Positions 46,664 to 55,560 of a DNA stretch of 64,000 nt are shown here, in pieces. Made by a program: the position numbers and the translations under genes. The notes beneath the pieces are model-generated. The model saw only the letters and a program-made list of their open reading frames with translations, was not told where the DNA came from and did not search any database. Source of the stretch: an uncultured Acetatifactor sp. (GTDB taxonomy: Bacteria > Bacillota > Clostridia > Lachnospirales > Lachnospiraceae); the NCBI GenBank assembly GCA_910578185.1, contig CAJTPN010000017.1, forward strand, positions 1 to 64,000, read 5' to 3'. Within the stretch, counting starts at the first letter, position 1, and every line of letters begins with the position of its first letter.

Positions 46664-47535
46664 TATGCCTCAACCTCCTTTTTCTTTGTCAGATATACCT
46701 GCACTCCACTGATACATGCCGTAATGATAAACAGAACCAATGCCTCTGCCTGACCAACGCCAAATTCCCTGGAGGTAAAGGCCTTTTCATACACATGCAT
46801 TGCAGCCATTTCCGTGGTGCCGTACGGCGCACCGCCTGTCAGGGACAGATTTACATCGTATACCATAAATGCCCTGGACAATGTAAGAAACAGACAAATT
46901 GTAATGGAGGACATCATAAGGGGCATAATGATATTTTTGAGTTTGATTAATCCCACAGCGCCGTCTATACTCGCCGCTTCCATCACATCCTCGCTCAATC
47001 CCATGAATCCTGCCACATAAATCAAAATCATATATCCTGACAGCTGCCACACAGAAACCAGCACCAGAGCGGCAAATGCCTTGCCGGGATCGGAAAGCCA
47101 GGAAGCTTCAAACAGGCTCCAGCCGGTAGCGTCCCCAATGCTCACAAACACTCTGGAAAACACAAACTGCCAGATATAACCCAGCACAATGCCGCCGATC
47201 AAATTAGGAGTAAAAAAGCCCGCCCGAAAGAAATTTTGGCCTTTTATTCCTCTGGTAAGCAGATAAGCGATCCCAAATGCCAACACATTTACAATCACCA
47301 CCACAAAAATCACATAGCGGAAGGTAAGTAAAAGAGAACTCCAAAACTGGGCATCCCGTATTACCTCCCCAAAATTACGCAGGCCCACAAAGTTTTTTGT
47401 CGAAGATACGCCGTTCCAGTCTGTCAGCGTAAGATATACGCCGTAGAGGAAGGGCGCGATTACCACTGCCAAAAAGCAGAACAAACCGGGCAGTGCAAAT
47501 ACGCAGAAATCTTTTCCGTTGCTTTTAGACTTCAT
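46663..47535 (-). CDS. ABC sugar transporter permease (MsmF/MalF type)
   Basis: A 290-residue permease with six membrane segments and an EAA loop visible as DVMEAASIDGAVGLIKLKNIIMPLM. It is the first permease after the binding-protein gene, from which it is separated by 280 bp filled with the 106-bp repeats. The GGAGG ribosome site is directly attached to the border of the last repeat, so that element may influence its expression relative to the binding protein. Confidence 0.93.
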   Translation of the reverse strand: MKSKSNGKDFCVFALPGLFCFLAVVIAPFLYGVYLTLTDWNGVSSTKNFVGLRNFGEVIRDAQFWSSLLLTFRYVIFVVVIVNVLAFGIAYLLTRGIKGQNFFRAGFFTPNLIGGIVLGYIWQFVFSRVFVSIGDATGWSLFEASWLSDPGKAFAALVLVSVWQLSGYMILIYVAGFMGLSEDVMEAASIDGAVGLIKLKNIIMPLMMSSITICLFLTLSRAFMVYDVNLSLTGGAPYGTTEMAAMHVYEKAFTSREFGVGQAEALVLFIITACISGVQVYLTKKKEVEA

Positions 47536-47552
47536 TATTTTTTGTTCCTCCT

Positions 47553-47764
47553 ATTCCAGTTCCGCCCCTTCGCTTCGGTGCCCACACGGGGAAGCGCTTT
47601 CTGACGCTTTCGCGTCTGTAAGCTCTTCCGGGCACCTTCCGCTTTGGGACTGTTTTTTATTCCAGTTCCGTCCCTTCGCTTCGGTGCCCACACGGGGAAG
47701 CGCTTTCTGACGCTTTCGCGTCTGTAAGCTCTTCCGGGCACCTTCCGCTTTGGGACTGTTTTTT
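47553..47764 (-). repeat. Two tandem 106-bp structured repeats (plus a partial third border)
   Basis: Two copies of a 106-bp unit (47553-47658 and 47659-47764) differ at a single base. A third border (ATTCCAGTTCC) follows at 47765 and leads into a perfect 9-bp stem hairpin. On the minus strand each unit folds into stacked stems: GGTGCCC with GGGCACC, GGAAG with CTTCC, and an innermost GACGC-GAAA-GCGTC hairpin with a GNRA-type loop (47603-47616 and 47709-47722). It lies between the binding protein and its permeases, where a stable structure could protect the upstream mRNA or reduce permease expression. Confidence 0.85.
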
Positions 47765-47815
47765 ATTCCAGTTCCCACTTGTGGGAACTTGTTCCGTCCC
47801 ATTGCCTCAGCAACC

Positions 47816-49189
47816 TTATTTCTGGCTGTTCCAATATGTTCGAATGGAGTCGATCAATTCCTGACGGTCGCTGCGACCTGCAAGGTATTTCTGCATGGCG
47901 GCTCCCAGCACGGCCCAATGATCGTTAGGTACTACGGCGGAGGCGTTAAATGCTCTGCCCTCATGAACCTTCTCGTAGATATCCCGACTTAAGGGATCGC
48001 CAGGTTCGTATGGATTATTGCGAAACGGCGGGATAATATTGCAGGTTTTTACCATCATCTGCTGCCCGATTTCACTATAGACCATCCAATTCAAAAATTC
48101 CTTCGCGGCGGCCTGTTCCTTTTCCGAAGCCACCTTTCCGTCCAGCATTACCTGCTTGGAAGGTGAGGCCTGGATCATCTTGTTAGCAAAATCCTCCGGA
48201 TCATTATTTAGAAAATAAGGCAGGAATCCATAGGCATCTTCGCTTTCTGCGCCTGCTTCCGACAGGTTGGGCCATGCCCAGTTGCCGTTAAACCAAAAAG
48301 CCGTCTTGCCATCCGCCAAATCAATTGCCATTTCGTCGTAATCCGCACCAAGGGGATCTTTTACGGATACGTTATACTTTTTCAGCACATCAAAGGCATT
48401 CAGGAATTCGTCCAGCCTTTGATAAGAATGCAGATCTCTGGCACCGGTTTTAATTTGGCTGATTATCTCCTGGGCGCCTTCTGAAGTTCCGTCAAAGGTC
48501 TCATAGATATATTGCAGGTGATGTGCTCCCAGGGACCAATCTTCCTTTGCAAGCGACAAGGGCCTCTCCATTCCCGCTGCCGACAGCCGTTCCAACAGTG
48601 CTGTGAATTCTCCCAGTGTGGAGATGGAATCCGGATCAAAGGACTCGCCCAACGTTTCTTCTATCACTGCTTTGTTGTAGATAATGCCCCGTCCTTCAAT
48701 ACAGAGCGGAAAGCTGTACACCTTGCCGTTAACCTCGGTCAGATAACCTTCCGCCTCAGCTGTCCACGCCTCCTCAGACAGATCCGCCGCCTTTTCCTCG
48801 GCCAGCGCAATCACATCCGTGGTATCCAAAATGGACAAAGTAGGCGGATTTCCCGAATTGTACAGACTCACCACCCTCGTATAAGGGGAATCCCCATCTG
48901 TCACCGGCATTACTTCTACATGGACCCCCGACTTTTGTTCATACTCTGCACTCATTTTCTCCAGCGCCACCTGGATTTCCGCTTTGGAATTCAGCAGCGT
49001 AATCTTTGTCCCCCGCAGGGAATCATCGTATTGGAAAGTATCCACCGAAGTATCAATGGGGTCTTCCCTGACTACCTCGTTTGGATCATCCGGATCACTG
49101 GCAAACCCAAATGTACATCCGGTCAGGGCCGCTGACAGCAGTACGAATGAAAGCCCCAGGGAAATGCACGATACCGCTTTCCTTTTCAT
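47816..49189 (-). CDS. Extracellular sugar-binding lipoprotein of ABC transporter
   Basis: A 457-residue solute-binding protein (family 1 type). It has a lipoprotein signal (MKRKAVSCISLGLSF...LTGC, lipobox Cys near 25) and a mature region with the usual LEKMSAEYEQKSGVHVEV opening. It captures the oligosaccharide outside the cell for the two permeases downstream. It is the first gene of the leftward operon. The promoter and 20-bp palindrome at 49233-49288 control it. AGGAGG precedes the ATG. Confidence 0.93.
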   Translation of the reverse strand: MKRKAVSCISLGLSFVLLSAALTGCTFGFASDPDDPNEVVREDPIDTSVDTFQYDDSLRGTKITLLNSKAEIQVALEKMSAEYEQKSGVHVEVMPVTDGDSPYTRVVSLYNSGNPPTLSILDTTDVIALAEEKAADLSEEAWTAEAEGYLTEVNGKVYSFPLCIEGRGIIYNKAVIEETLGESFDPDSISTLGEFTALLERLSAAGMERPLSLAKEDWSLGAHHLQYIYETFDGTSEGAQEIISQIKTGARDLHSYQRLDEFLNAFDVLKKYNVSVKDPLGADYDEMAIDLADGKTAFWFNGNWAWPNLSEAGAESEDAYGFLPYFLNNDPEDFANKMIQASPSKQVMLDGKVASEKEQAAAKEFLNWMVYSEIGQQMMVKTCNIIPPFRNNPYEPGDPLSRDIYEKVHEGRAFNASAVVPNDHWAVLGAAMQKYLAGRSDRQELIDSIRTYWNSQK

Positions 49190-49232
49190 TGCTTTTCCTC
49201 CTCTATTTTCTGTTTGTCTTGTTTAAAACCGG

Positions 49233-49252
49233 TAAAGTAACCGGTTACTTTA
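49233..49252. promoter_or_regulatory. 20-bp perfect palindrome, operator for the LacI-type regulator
   Basis: The palindrome TAAAGTAACCGGTTACTTTA lies just downstream of the -10 box of the sugar operon promoter, over the expected start of transcription. The central CG and the length are typical of LacI-family operators, and the LacI-type gene is divergent and adjacent. A binding site for that protein is therefore likely. Confidence 0.85.
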
Positions 49253-49259
49253 TGGATTT

Positions 49260-49288
49260 ATAATATCATTTGACAATGTATTCGTCAA
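49260..49288 (-). promoter_or_regulatory. Promoter of the sucrose/raffinose operon
   Basis: On the minus strand TTGACG (49288-49283), a 17-nt spacer, and TATTAT (49265-49260). The operator palindrome starts 7 bp beyond the -10 box. The leader to the binding-protein ATG is about 65 nt. Confidence 0.75.
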
Positions 49289-49354
49289 CTGCAAACTGTA
49301 TTTTTGTATGTTTTTACAATTTTTAGAAGTAAAAATTATGCAAATGTTTCAAAA

Positions 49355-49368
49355 CCGGTTACTTAACC
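49355..49368. promoter_or_regulatory. Second operator-like dyad
   Basis: CGGTTA and TAACCG flank two bases. The half-site matches the core of the palindrome at 49233. It lies 10 bp upstream of the -35 box of the LacI-type gene and about 105 bp from the first operator, so looping or autoregulation is possible. Confidence 0.6.
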
Positions 49369-49377
49369 GATTCCAAC

Positions 49378-49406
49378 TTGTAAATCATGTCAATTTTTGA
49401 TATAAT
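49378..49406 (+). promoter_or_regulatory. Promoter of the LacI-type regulator
   Basis: TTGTAA (49378-49383), a 17-nt spacer and TATAAT (49401-49406), with a leader of about 110 nt before the ATG at 49522. Confidence 0.65.
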
Positions 49407-49521
49407 AATATGATATAGCAAAATATTTTTCAGTAGCCTCTGTGTATCGGCCTCTCCTTCTTACATGTATGTTTGGAGGTGGCCGTGAACAGTGTATCGG
49501 ATTTTATAGTGAGGTCTAAAG

Positions 49522-50553
49522 ATGGCACGGCAGAAAAATGTGACTTTTGATGATATCGCAAAATATACAAACTTTTCAAAGACAACCATATCACGTTATT
49601 TTAATAATCCGGATTCCCTGACCCTGGAGAATCAACAGATCATTTCGGACGCCCTCGAGAAATTAAATTACAAGGAAAACAAAGTCGCCCGCAGCCTTGC
49701 CAACGGAAACACAGAATTTGTCGGCGTGATCATACCGGATCTGTATCATGACTTTTATTCGGAAATTTTAAATCGTATTCTATCCACTTATGAAGTTTTC
49801 GGTTATAAATTTCTTGTATTTATCGGCGATGAAAATGAAGAGGCAGAAAAGCGCTACCTTCGTGAGCTGCTGGCATATAAAATTGAAGGTATGATTATCT
49901 TAAGCCATACCATCCCTTCTGCAGACCTGGCCAAACTCCCCATCCCCATTGTGACCATCGAGAGAGAGGACCAACATGTGTGCAGTGTCAACACAGATAA
50001 CTACATGGGTGGTTATCAAGCCACCAGCCTTTTAGCCAGACATCAATGCGATGTTCTGATTCATGTCAACACACCCACCTCCGAGAAGGTTCCAGCCTAT
50101 GGGCGGTTAAGGGCTTTTTCTGACTTTTGCAGAGAACATGACCTGAGGCATGAAATTCTGGTGCGGGACTTCGGCAATACCTACGAACAGGCCGAAACAC
50201 ATTTTCGCGCGGTACTGGAGTATCTGGACACCTCCTATGTGGGCCTGAAAAAAGGGATCTTTTTATCCAGTGACACCCATGCCAATGTCCTATTGAACTT
50301 ACTGATGCGAAAATACGGATGCCTGCCGGAGGATTACCTGATCATAGGCTTCGACAATTCACCCATATCCCGAGAAGCCGTTCTGCCCATCAGCACCATG
50401 GGACAGCAGATTGACAAGCTGGCATACGAAGCGGTGAATCTTTTGGTAGAACAGATGAAGGAGCAAAAAAAACGGAAACCGACCCCTCTGGAACAACCAA
50501 TTCACAAGATTATCACCCCCGTTTTTTTCCGGAGGGATACTACAGAGAAATAA
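49522..50553 (+). CDS. LacI-family transcriptional regulator
   Basis: A 343-residue repressor. The N-terminal helix-turn-helix (about 8-30, FDDIAKYTNFSKTTISRYFN) with the hinge helix at 48-62 is followed by a periplasmic-binding-protein-like sugar-binding domain. The start has GAGGTC before it. It is divergent from the sucrose/raffinose operon, and the two operator-like dyads lie between them. It probably represses that operon until an oligosaccharide inducer arrives. Which sugar acts as inducer is not visible. Confidence 0.94.
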   Translation: MARQKNVTFDDIAKYTNFSKTTISRYFNNPDSLTLENQQIISDALEKLNYKENKVARSLANGNTEFVGVIIPDLYHDFYSEILNRILSTYEVFGYKFLVFIGDENEEAEKRYLRELLAYKIEGMIILSHTIPSADLAKLPIPIVTIEREDQHVCSVNTDNYMGGYQATSLLARHQCDVLIHVNTPTSEKVPAYGRLRAFSDFCREHDLRHEILVRDFGNTYEQAETHFRAVLEYLDTSYVGLKKGIFLSSDTHANVLLNLLMRKYGCLPEDYLIIGFDNSPISREAVLPISTMGQQIDKLAYEAVNLLVEQMKEQKKRKPTPLEQPIHKIITPVFFRRDTTEK

Positions 50554-50687
50554 GAGTACGCTGCATAAGTTAAACTTGACAGTGGACGGGCAGGCCGGAT
50601 AAAATAGAAGAAAGCGGTTTTACTACGCATTATCATGTGAAATATGTACGGATCATGACGTATTTCAGGAAACGGGAGCAACAGACA

Positions 50688-51239
50688 ATGAATCATGAAA
50701 TCATCCCCTTACCAAAGGAACAGTGGAAGGGTTTCATACTGCCAATGGCATACACAGCGGAAGAATATTATGATGTTTCAGTTCAGCGGACGGAGAAGGG
50801 CTTTTGCGTCAATATATCCAAGGAAAAGTTTGAGGCGCCCGTATCTCATACACCGGAGGAATATGACTTCCCTGACAGGCTTTATGCCGACTGGTGGGAG
50901 AATGCCTGCGCATGGGGCGTGCTGAAAGAGGGACGACCTGTAGCCGTCATCGAGACGGCGCCGGAAGAATATTCCAACCGCCTGCGGGTGACGGAGCTTT
51001 GGGTATCGGATAAATACCAGAAACAAGGGCTCGGGCATGCACTCATGGAAGTTGCGATCGCCCAGGCCAGACGAGAAGGCAAAAGAGCGGTTATCCTGGA
51101 AACGCAGTCTTGTAATGTAAACGCCATCGGATTTTATCTCCATGAAGGTTTTACCCTTATTGGCATGGATACATGCAGTTATAAAAACAATGATCCGCAA
51201 CGCAGGGAAGTACGCTTAGAAATGGGACTGCTGCTTTAG
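50688..51239 (+). CDS. GNAT-family N-acetyltransferase
   Basis: A 183-residue acetyltransferase. The acetyl-CoA-binding region is present as ELWVSDKYQKQGLGHALMEVAIAQAR, with the Q-x-x-G-x-G/A pattern, and continues to QSCNVNAIGFYLHEGF. The substrate is unknown. The frame is open from 50637, but the ATG at 50688 is preferred because GGGAG lies 9 nt upstream and the domain starts there. It probably has its own promoter in the 130-bp gap after the LacI-type gene. It is followed after about 40 bp by the DUF1538 gene. Confidence 0.88.
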   Translation: MNHEIIPLPKEQWKGFILPMAYTAEEYYDVSVQRTEKGFCVNISKEKFEAPVSHTPEEYDFPDRLYADWWENACAWGVLKEGRPVAVIETAPEEYSNRLRVTELWVSDKYQKQGLGHALMEVAIAQARREGKRAVILETQSCNVNAIGFYLHEGFTLIGMDTCSYKNNDPQRREVRLEMGLLL

Positions 51240-51277
51240 GCAAATGAAGAGATTCATTCAATAAAGAGAGGTGTTAT

Positions 51278-52807
51278 ATGAACCAAAAACTCAAAGAGAA
51301 AATTCTGGAATCTCTTTCCGCCGTCCTCCCCATAACGGGTATCGTGCTGCTGTTGAGCATACTGCTGGTTCCCGTGGAACTGGGGGCAATGGTCATGTTC
51401 CTCGTGGGTGCGGTGATGCTGGTCATAGGGATGGGTTTTTTCCAGCTTGGCGCCGAAATGGCAATGACTCCCCTGGGAGAAGGCATCGGCGTACAGATTT
51501 CCAAAACGCGTAATATCATATTGGTGCTGCTGATCGGATTTTCCATGGGCGTCATCATAACCATCTCCGAACCGGATTTGCAGGTACTAGCACAGCAGGT
51601 GCCTTCCATCGACAACCTCACCCTGATCCTCACAGTGGCGGTGGGGGTGGGTATTTTCCTCGCCCTGGCTATTATGAGAATTTTATTCCAGATCAATCTA
51701 TCCACAATTTTAATTGTGTTATATCTGCTTTTGATCGGAATTTCCCTTTTGATACCCAAGGACTTTCTGGCTGTGGCCTTTGACTCCGGCGGCGTGACGA
51801 CCGGCCCCATGACGGTGCCCTTCATCATGGCAATGGGCGTGGGTCTCGCTTCCGTCCGAGGAGACAAAAACGCGTCCAGCGACAGTTTCGGTCTGGTTGC
51901 GCTTTCCAGCGTGGGACCGGTTCTGGCCGTATTGATTCTGGGACTTTTCTTCCGGCCTACGGAAGCGGCATACACGGCATCTTCAGTTGCCCTTGTGTTC
52001 ACTACCCGGGATGTGATCTGGGAATTTCTCACCAGCATGCCCCCTTACATAAAAGAAGTTTTTATTTCCCTTCTTCCTGTGGTGGCGGTATTTGTTCTCT
52101 TCCAGATTTTCAGCCGCCGATACAAGCGCAGACAGGTGACTCGTGTGACGGTAGGTTTCCTCTACACCTATATCGGCCTGGTACTTTTTCTCTGCGGGGT
52201 CAACGTAGGATTCGCCCCTGTGGGTTCTTCTTTGGGGAACGACATTGCTTCCGCCGAATGGAAATGGCTCTTGATTCCCATCGGTATGCTGATCGGTTAT
52301 TATATTGTCAAAGCGGAGCCTGCGATACAGGTCTTAAACCACCAGGTTGAAAGTGTGACCAATGGCGCCGTATCCGCAAAGTCCATGAATCGCTGTCTAT
52401 CCATTGGCGTTTCTGTCAGTGTGGGCCTGGCAATGCTGCGGGTGCTGACCGGATTGCCGATCTATTGGATTATCATACCAGGATATGTAATCGCACTGAT
52501 TCTGTCCAGGCTGGTACCGAAAATGTTTGTGGGTATCGCCTTTGACTCCGGCGGCGTTGCCAGCGGTCCCATGACCACAACCTTTCTGCTTCCTCTCAGT
52601 ATCGGCGCCTGCGACGCCGTAGGCGGTAATTTGATGGCCAACGCATTTGGCGTTGTGGCTCTGGTGGCCTTGACGCCTCTGATCGCAGTACAGATTATGG
52701 GAATACTGTATCAATACAAGTTAAAGGCAGCAGGCAAGACCGCCGTTTCGGAAGCAGGTGTCTTGGATGCTATGGATGAGATCATAGAATTTGAGGAGGG
52801 ATATTAA
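51278..52807 (+). CDS. DUF1538 integral membrane protein
   Basis: A 509-residue polytopic membrane protein with two homologous halves. Each half has about six membrane segments and carries a copy of the FDSGGV(T/A)(T/S)GPMT motif, the first near residue 170 and the second near 425. This duplicated motif defines the DUF1538 family, thought to be a transporter of unknown substrate. A P-II-like protein is encoded directly after it, a pairing that suggests nucleotide- or metabolite-controlled transport, as AmtB is controlled by GlnK. AGAGAGGTG precedes the ATG. Confidence 0.88.
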   Translation: MNQKLKEKILESLSAVLPITGIVLLLSILLVPVELGAMVMFLVGAVMLVIGMGFFQLGAEMAMTPLGEGIGVQISKTRNIILVLLIGFSMGVIITISEPDLQVLAQQVPSIDNLTLILTVAVGVGIFLALAIMRILFQINLSTILIVLYLLLIGISLLIPKDFLAVAFDSGGVTTGPMTVPFIMAMGVGLASVRGDKNASSDSFGLVALSSVGPVLAVLILGLFFRPTEAAYTASSVALVFTTRDVIWEFLTSMPPYIKEVFISLLPVVAVFVLFQIFSRRYKRRQVTRVTVGFLYTYIGLVLFLCGVNVGFAPVGSSLGNDIASAEWKWLLIPIGMLIGYYIVKAEPAIQVLNHQVESVTNGAVSAKSMNRCLSIGVSVSVGLAMLRVLTGLPIYWIIIPGYVIALILSRLVPKMFVGIAFDSGGVASGPMTTTFLLPLSIGACDAVGGNLMANAFGVVALVALTPLIAVQIMGILYQYKLKAAGKTAVSEAGVLDAMDEIIEFEEGY

Positions 52808-52808
52808 A

Positions 52809-53501
52809 ATGACAGGCAATCATAAGCCGGCTTTCAGAATGTTGCTTCTCATTGCCACGCCCAAGCTGGTAAATAAGGGAGTGGAATTGTTTCAGGAAGA
52901 GGATGTCACCATACAGCACGTCTTTCACGCCCAGGGCACCGCATCCAGCGAAATCATGGATATGCTGGGGCTGGGCGGTATTGAAAAGAATGTTCTCATG
53001 GGTTTGATGCCCAAACAGTTTGCAGATAAAATGCTGAAAAAATTGCAAAAGAAACTGCACCTTGGAATGCCAAACAGCGGGATTGCCTTTACGGTTCCCA
53101 TGTCAAGTGGCAGCGCCCAGGTAGTAAAAATGATGGAAGCGCTGCAGCCGGAAGAAGAACAGGCACTTTCAGAAAGGAATGAAGTTGAAATGGCAGAAAG
53201 CGAATACAGTATGATTATGGCAATCGTAAACCAGGGCTTCAGCGAAGAAGTCATGGACGCCGCCAAACCTGTGGGGGCTACCGGCGGTACCGTATTTCAC
53301 AGCAGACGGGCCGGGAATGAAAATAAACTCAAATTCTGGGGAATCAGCGTGCAGCAGGAACGGGAAGTGGTGCTGATCCTCGCCCGTAAGGACGACAAAC
53401 TGAATATCATGCAGGCTATCGGCAGAAAATGCGGAATCAACAGCAAGGCCCAGGGAATTGTCTTATCTCTGCCTGTGGACGGAACCGCAGGAATGGACTA
53501 A
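52809..53501 (+). CDS. P-II-like signal protein, tandem domains
   Basis: A 230-residue protein formed of two P-II-type (GlnB-like) domains in tandem, at about 8-110 and 135-225. Each has a ferredoxin-like start (FRMLLLIATPKLVNKG and YSMIMAIVNQGFSEEV). The second domain has GATGGTVFHSRRAG, the T-loop-like region of P-II relatives. P-II proteins bind ATP/ADP and small effectors and regulate transporters. GGAGGG precedes the ATG, which is 2 nt after the DUF1538 stop, so the two proteins are almost certainly made together. Confidence 0.88.
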   Translation: MTGNHKPAFRMLLLIATPKLVNKGVELFQEEDVTIQHVFHAQGTASSEIMDMLGLGGIEKNVLMGLMPKQFADKMLKKLQKKLHLGMPNSGIAFTVPMSSGSAQVVKMMEALQPEEEQALSERNEVEMAESEYSMIMAIVNQGFSEEVMDAAKPVGATGGTVFHSRRAGNENKLKFWGISVQQEREVVLILARKDDKLNIMQAIGRKCGINSKAQGIVLSLPVDGTAGMD

Positions 53502-53575
53502 CTCAAAGTTTCCGACACGCAGGGAGAAATAATGCAATCTTTCGGACTTAGCCTGCAAAATGAATGGGGAATGGA

Positions 53576-55528
53576 ATGAAAAAAACAGGAAAACAAAAAG
53601 AAAACTGCAGGTTTTCAGATTTAAAAAGACTGGCCGCGTATTGCGGGGGCTATATTATGCTGCTGTCTGCTATCTGTGGGTGCGGCAGGCTGCCGGTTTC
53701 CGAGTTACCGTCGGAGCTTTCCCAAAGCTCCGACATGGCTGTCAGAACACCTTCGAATACGGAACCAGGAAACATATCCGGACAGCTCACAGGGGCATCG
53801 CCGGAGATAAATTCACCCTCACCCCCAATCCAGGACCTTGACAGTCAAAATCCGTCTGTGCCGGATAACAACACTTCCGGGCAAAACACGCCGGCACAGA
53901 ACAACAGCACTTCCGGACTAATCCCATCGGCAACGGGCAACAATTCTGCGGGACAGAATCCTGCCACACAGGACAGCAACGCTCCTGGGCAGAATCCAGC
54001 AGCGCCGGATAACAGCACTTCCGGACTAAATCAGGCGGTACCAGACAACAGTGCTTCCGGGCAGCAGGCAACTCCGGTGCCGGACAGTCCCATCCCCACC
54101 CCTGACCGGGAAACTTCCCGGCCTGCGGGCGATGCGCTGTCCGTAAAAGGGACGCAATTGGTGGACGAATCCGGGAATCCGGTTCAGTTACGTGGAATCA
54201 GCACTCACGGCCTATCCTGGTATCCTCAATATGTAAATCAGGAATGCTTCCGACAGTTAAAGGAAGAGTGGTGTGCGGATCTTGTTCGCCTTGCCATGTA
54301 TACTGCGGAAAGCGGCGGCTATTGCACCGGGGGAAATAAAGAGGATTTAAGGTCCCTGATCGAAAACGGCGTTACCTATGCAACGGAATGCGGATTGTAC
54401 GTCATTATCGACTGGCATATTCTCTCGGACGGAAATCCCAATACTTATGTGGAAGAGGCAAAAGAATTTTTTGCCATGATGTCGGAAAAATACGCAGAAT
54501 ACACCAATGTGCTCTATGAGATTTGTAACGAACCAAATGGAGGCACCACCTGGAGCGATATTAAGGCGTATGCGGAGCAGATCATAGAAGTAATCCGCCA
54601 AAATGATGAAGATGGCATTATTCTGGTGGGAACGCCGAATTGGAGTCAGTATGTAGATCAGGCAGCTGCGGATCCTATCACAGGTTATGAAAATATCATG
54701 TATACATTGCACTTTTATGCGGCAACCCACACGGATTCTCTGCGCAGTACCATGATTGCAGCGATAGAAAAAGGCCTTCCTGTGTTCGTGTCCGAATATG
54801 GGATCTGCGATGCCAGCGGCAATGGAGCAATTGATACCTATCAGGCAGATCAGTGGGTGCAGACCCTGGATAAATATCAGATCAGTTATGTGGCGTGGAA
54901 TCTTTCCAATAAACAGGAGACTTCCGCCCTATTTCAAAACAGCTGCGGCAAAACCAGCGGATTTTTGGAAGAAGACTTGAGTGATTCCGGAAAATGGCTT
55001 TATGAAATGTTGAGAGCCACAGCCTCACCGGGGGACAGCACTTCCTCCACAGAAAAGGAAAATAACGGCTCCCCTGTCACGGGAACAAACAGTGGTAACG
55101 ATTCTTCTGTTGGCCCTGAAGAGAGCCCAAATAACGACACCCCTCCAAGTAACAATCAAAGCAATACTCAGACCGACACAAGCACTTCCGACAGCACTCA
55201 AACGGATCCTACAGGTGACGGTATCAATATTACAGCGGATTTGATCAACTCCTGGCAGCAAAATGACCAAACCTACTATCAATACACCTTGACCATAACC
55301 AATAATACCGGAGCTGACTTAAATGGGTGGAGGATTCGCCTTGTGTTCAGTCAGGATATTACTTTAAGCGGAAGCTGGAACGGCAATTATCAGGCAGAAG
55401 GAAATACCCTTACCATATCCTCCATGGATTATAACGGTTCGATCTCCCAGGGAGGCAGTGCTGAAAACATCGGATTTATTTTGTATGGTGCGGAAAATCT
55501 GGAGATCCGGGAAATGTCCGGTATCTGA
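53576..55528 (+). CDS. Cell-surface GH5 endoglucanase-like lipoprotein with CBM2-like domain
   Basis: A 650-residue secreted enzyme. The N-terminal export signal ends in an ICGCG lipobox-like region near residue 42. A low-complexity linker rich in Asn, Ser, Thr, Gly and Pro (about 60-190) is built of loosely repeated NSTSG/NSASGQ blocks. The GH5 domain (about 195-480) has the acid/base Glu319 in EICNEPNGG and the nucleophile Glu407 in FVSEYGIC. A second linker leads to a CBM2-like C-terminal domain (about 550-648, YTLTITNNTGADLNGW). It probably acts on beta-glucans or cellulose outside the cell. The ATG at 53576 has GGGGA upstream. Confidence 0.88.
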   Translation: MKKTGKQKENCRFSDLKRLAAYCGGYIMLLSAICGCGRLPVSELPSELSQSSDMAVRTPSNTEPGNISGQLTGASPEINSPSPPIQDLDSQNPSVPDNNTSGQNTPAQNNSTSGLIPSATGNNSAGQNPATQDSNAPGQNPAAPDNSTSGLNQAVPDNSASGQQATPVPDSPIPTPDRETSRPAGDALSVKGTQLVDESGNPVQLRGISTHGLSWYPQYVNQECFRQLKEEWCADLVRLAMYTAESGGYCTGGNKEDLRSLIENGVTYATECGLYVIIDWHILSDGNPNTYVEEAKEFFAMMSEKYAEYTNVLYEICNEPNGGTTWSDIKAYAEQIIEVIRQNDEDGIILVGTPNWSQYVDQAAADPITGYENIMYTLHFYAATHTDSLRSTMIAAIEKGLPVFVSEYGICDASGNGAIDTYQADQWVQTLDKYQISYVAWNLSNKQETSALFQNSCGKTSGFLEEDLSDSGKWLYEMLRATASPGDSTSSTEKENNGSPVTGTNSGNDSSVGPEESPNNDTPPSNNQSNTQTDTSTSDSTQTDPTGDGINITADLINSWQQNDQTYYQYTLTITNNTGADLNGWRIRLVFSQDITLSGSWNGNYQAEGNTLTISSMDYNGSISQGGSAENIGFILYGAENLEIREMSGI

Positions 55529-55560
55529 AGCCAAACGAACTCTAAGCGGGAGATTGTAAT

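Noticed and set aside
47535..47802. Short overlapping frames with repeated KALPRVGTEAKGR-like peptides
   Set aside because: They arise from translating the 106-bp structured repeats; there is no ribosome site, and the DNA reads better as RNA structure.
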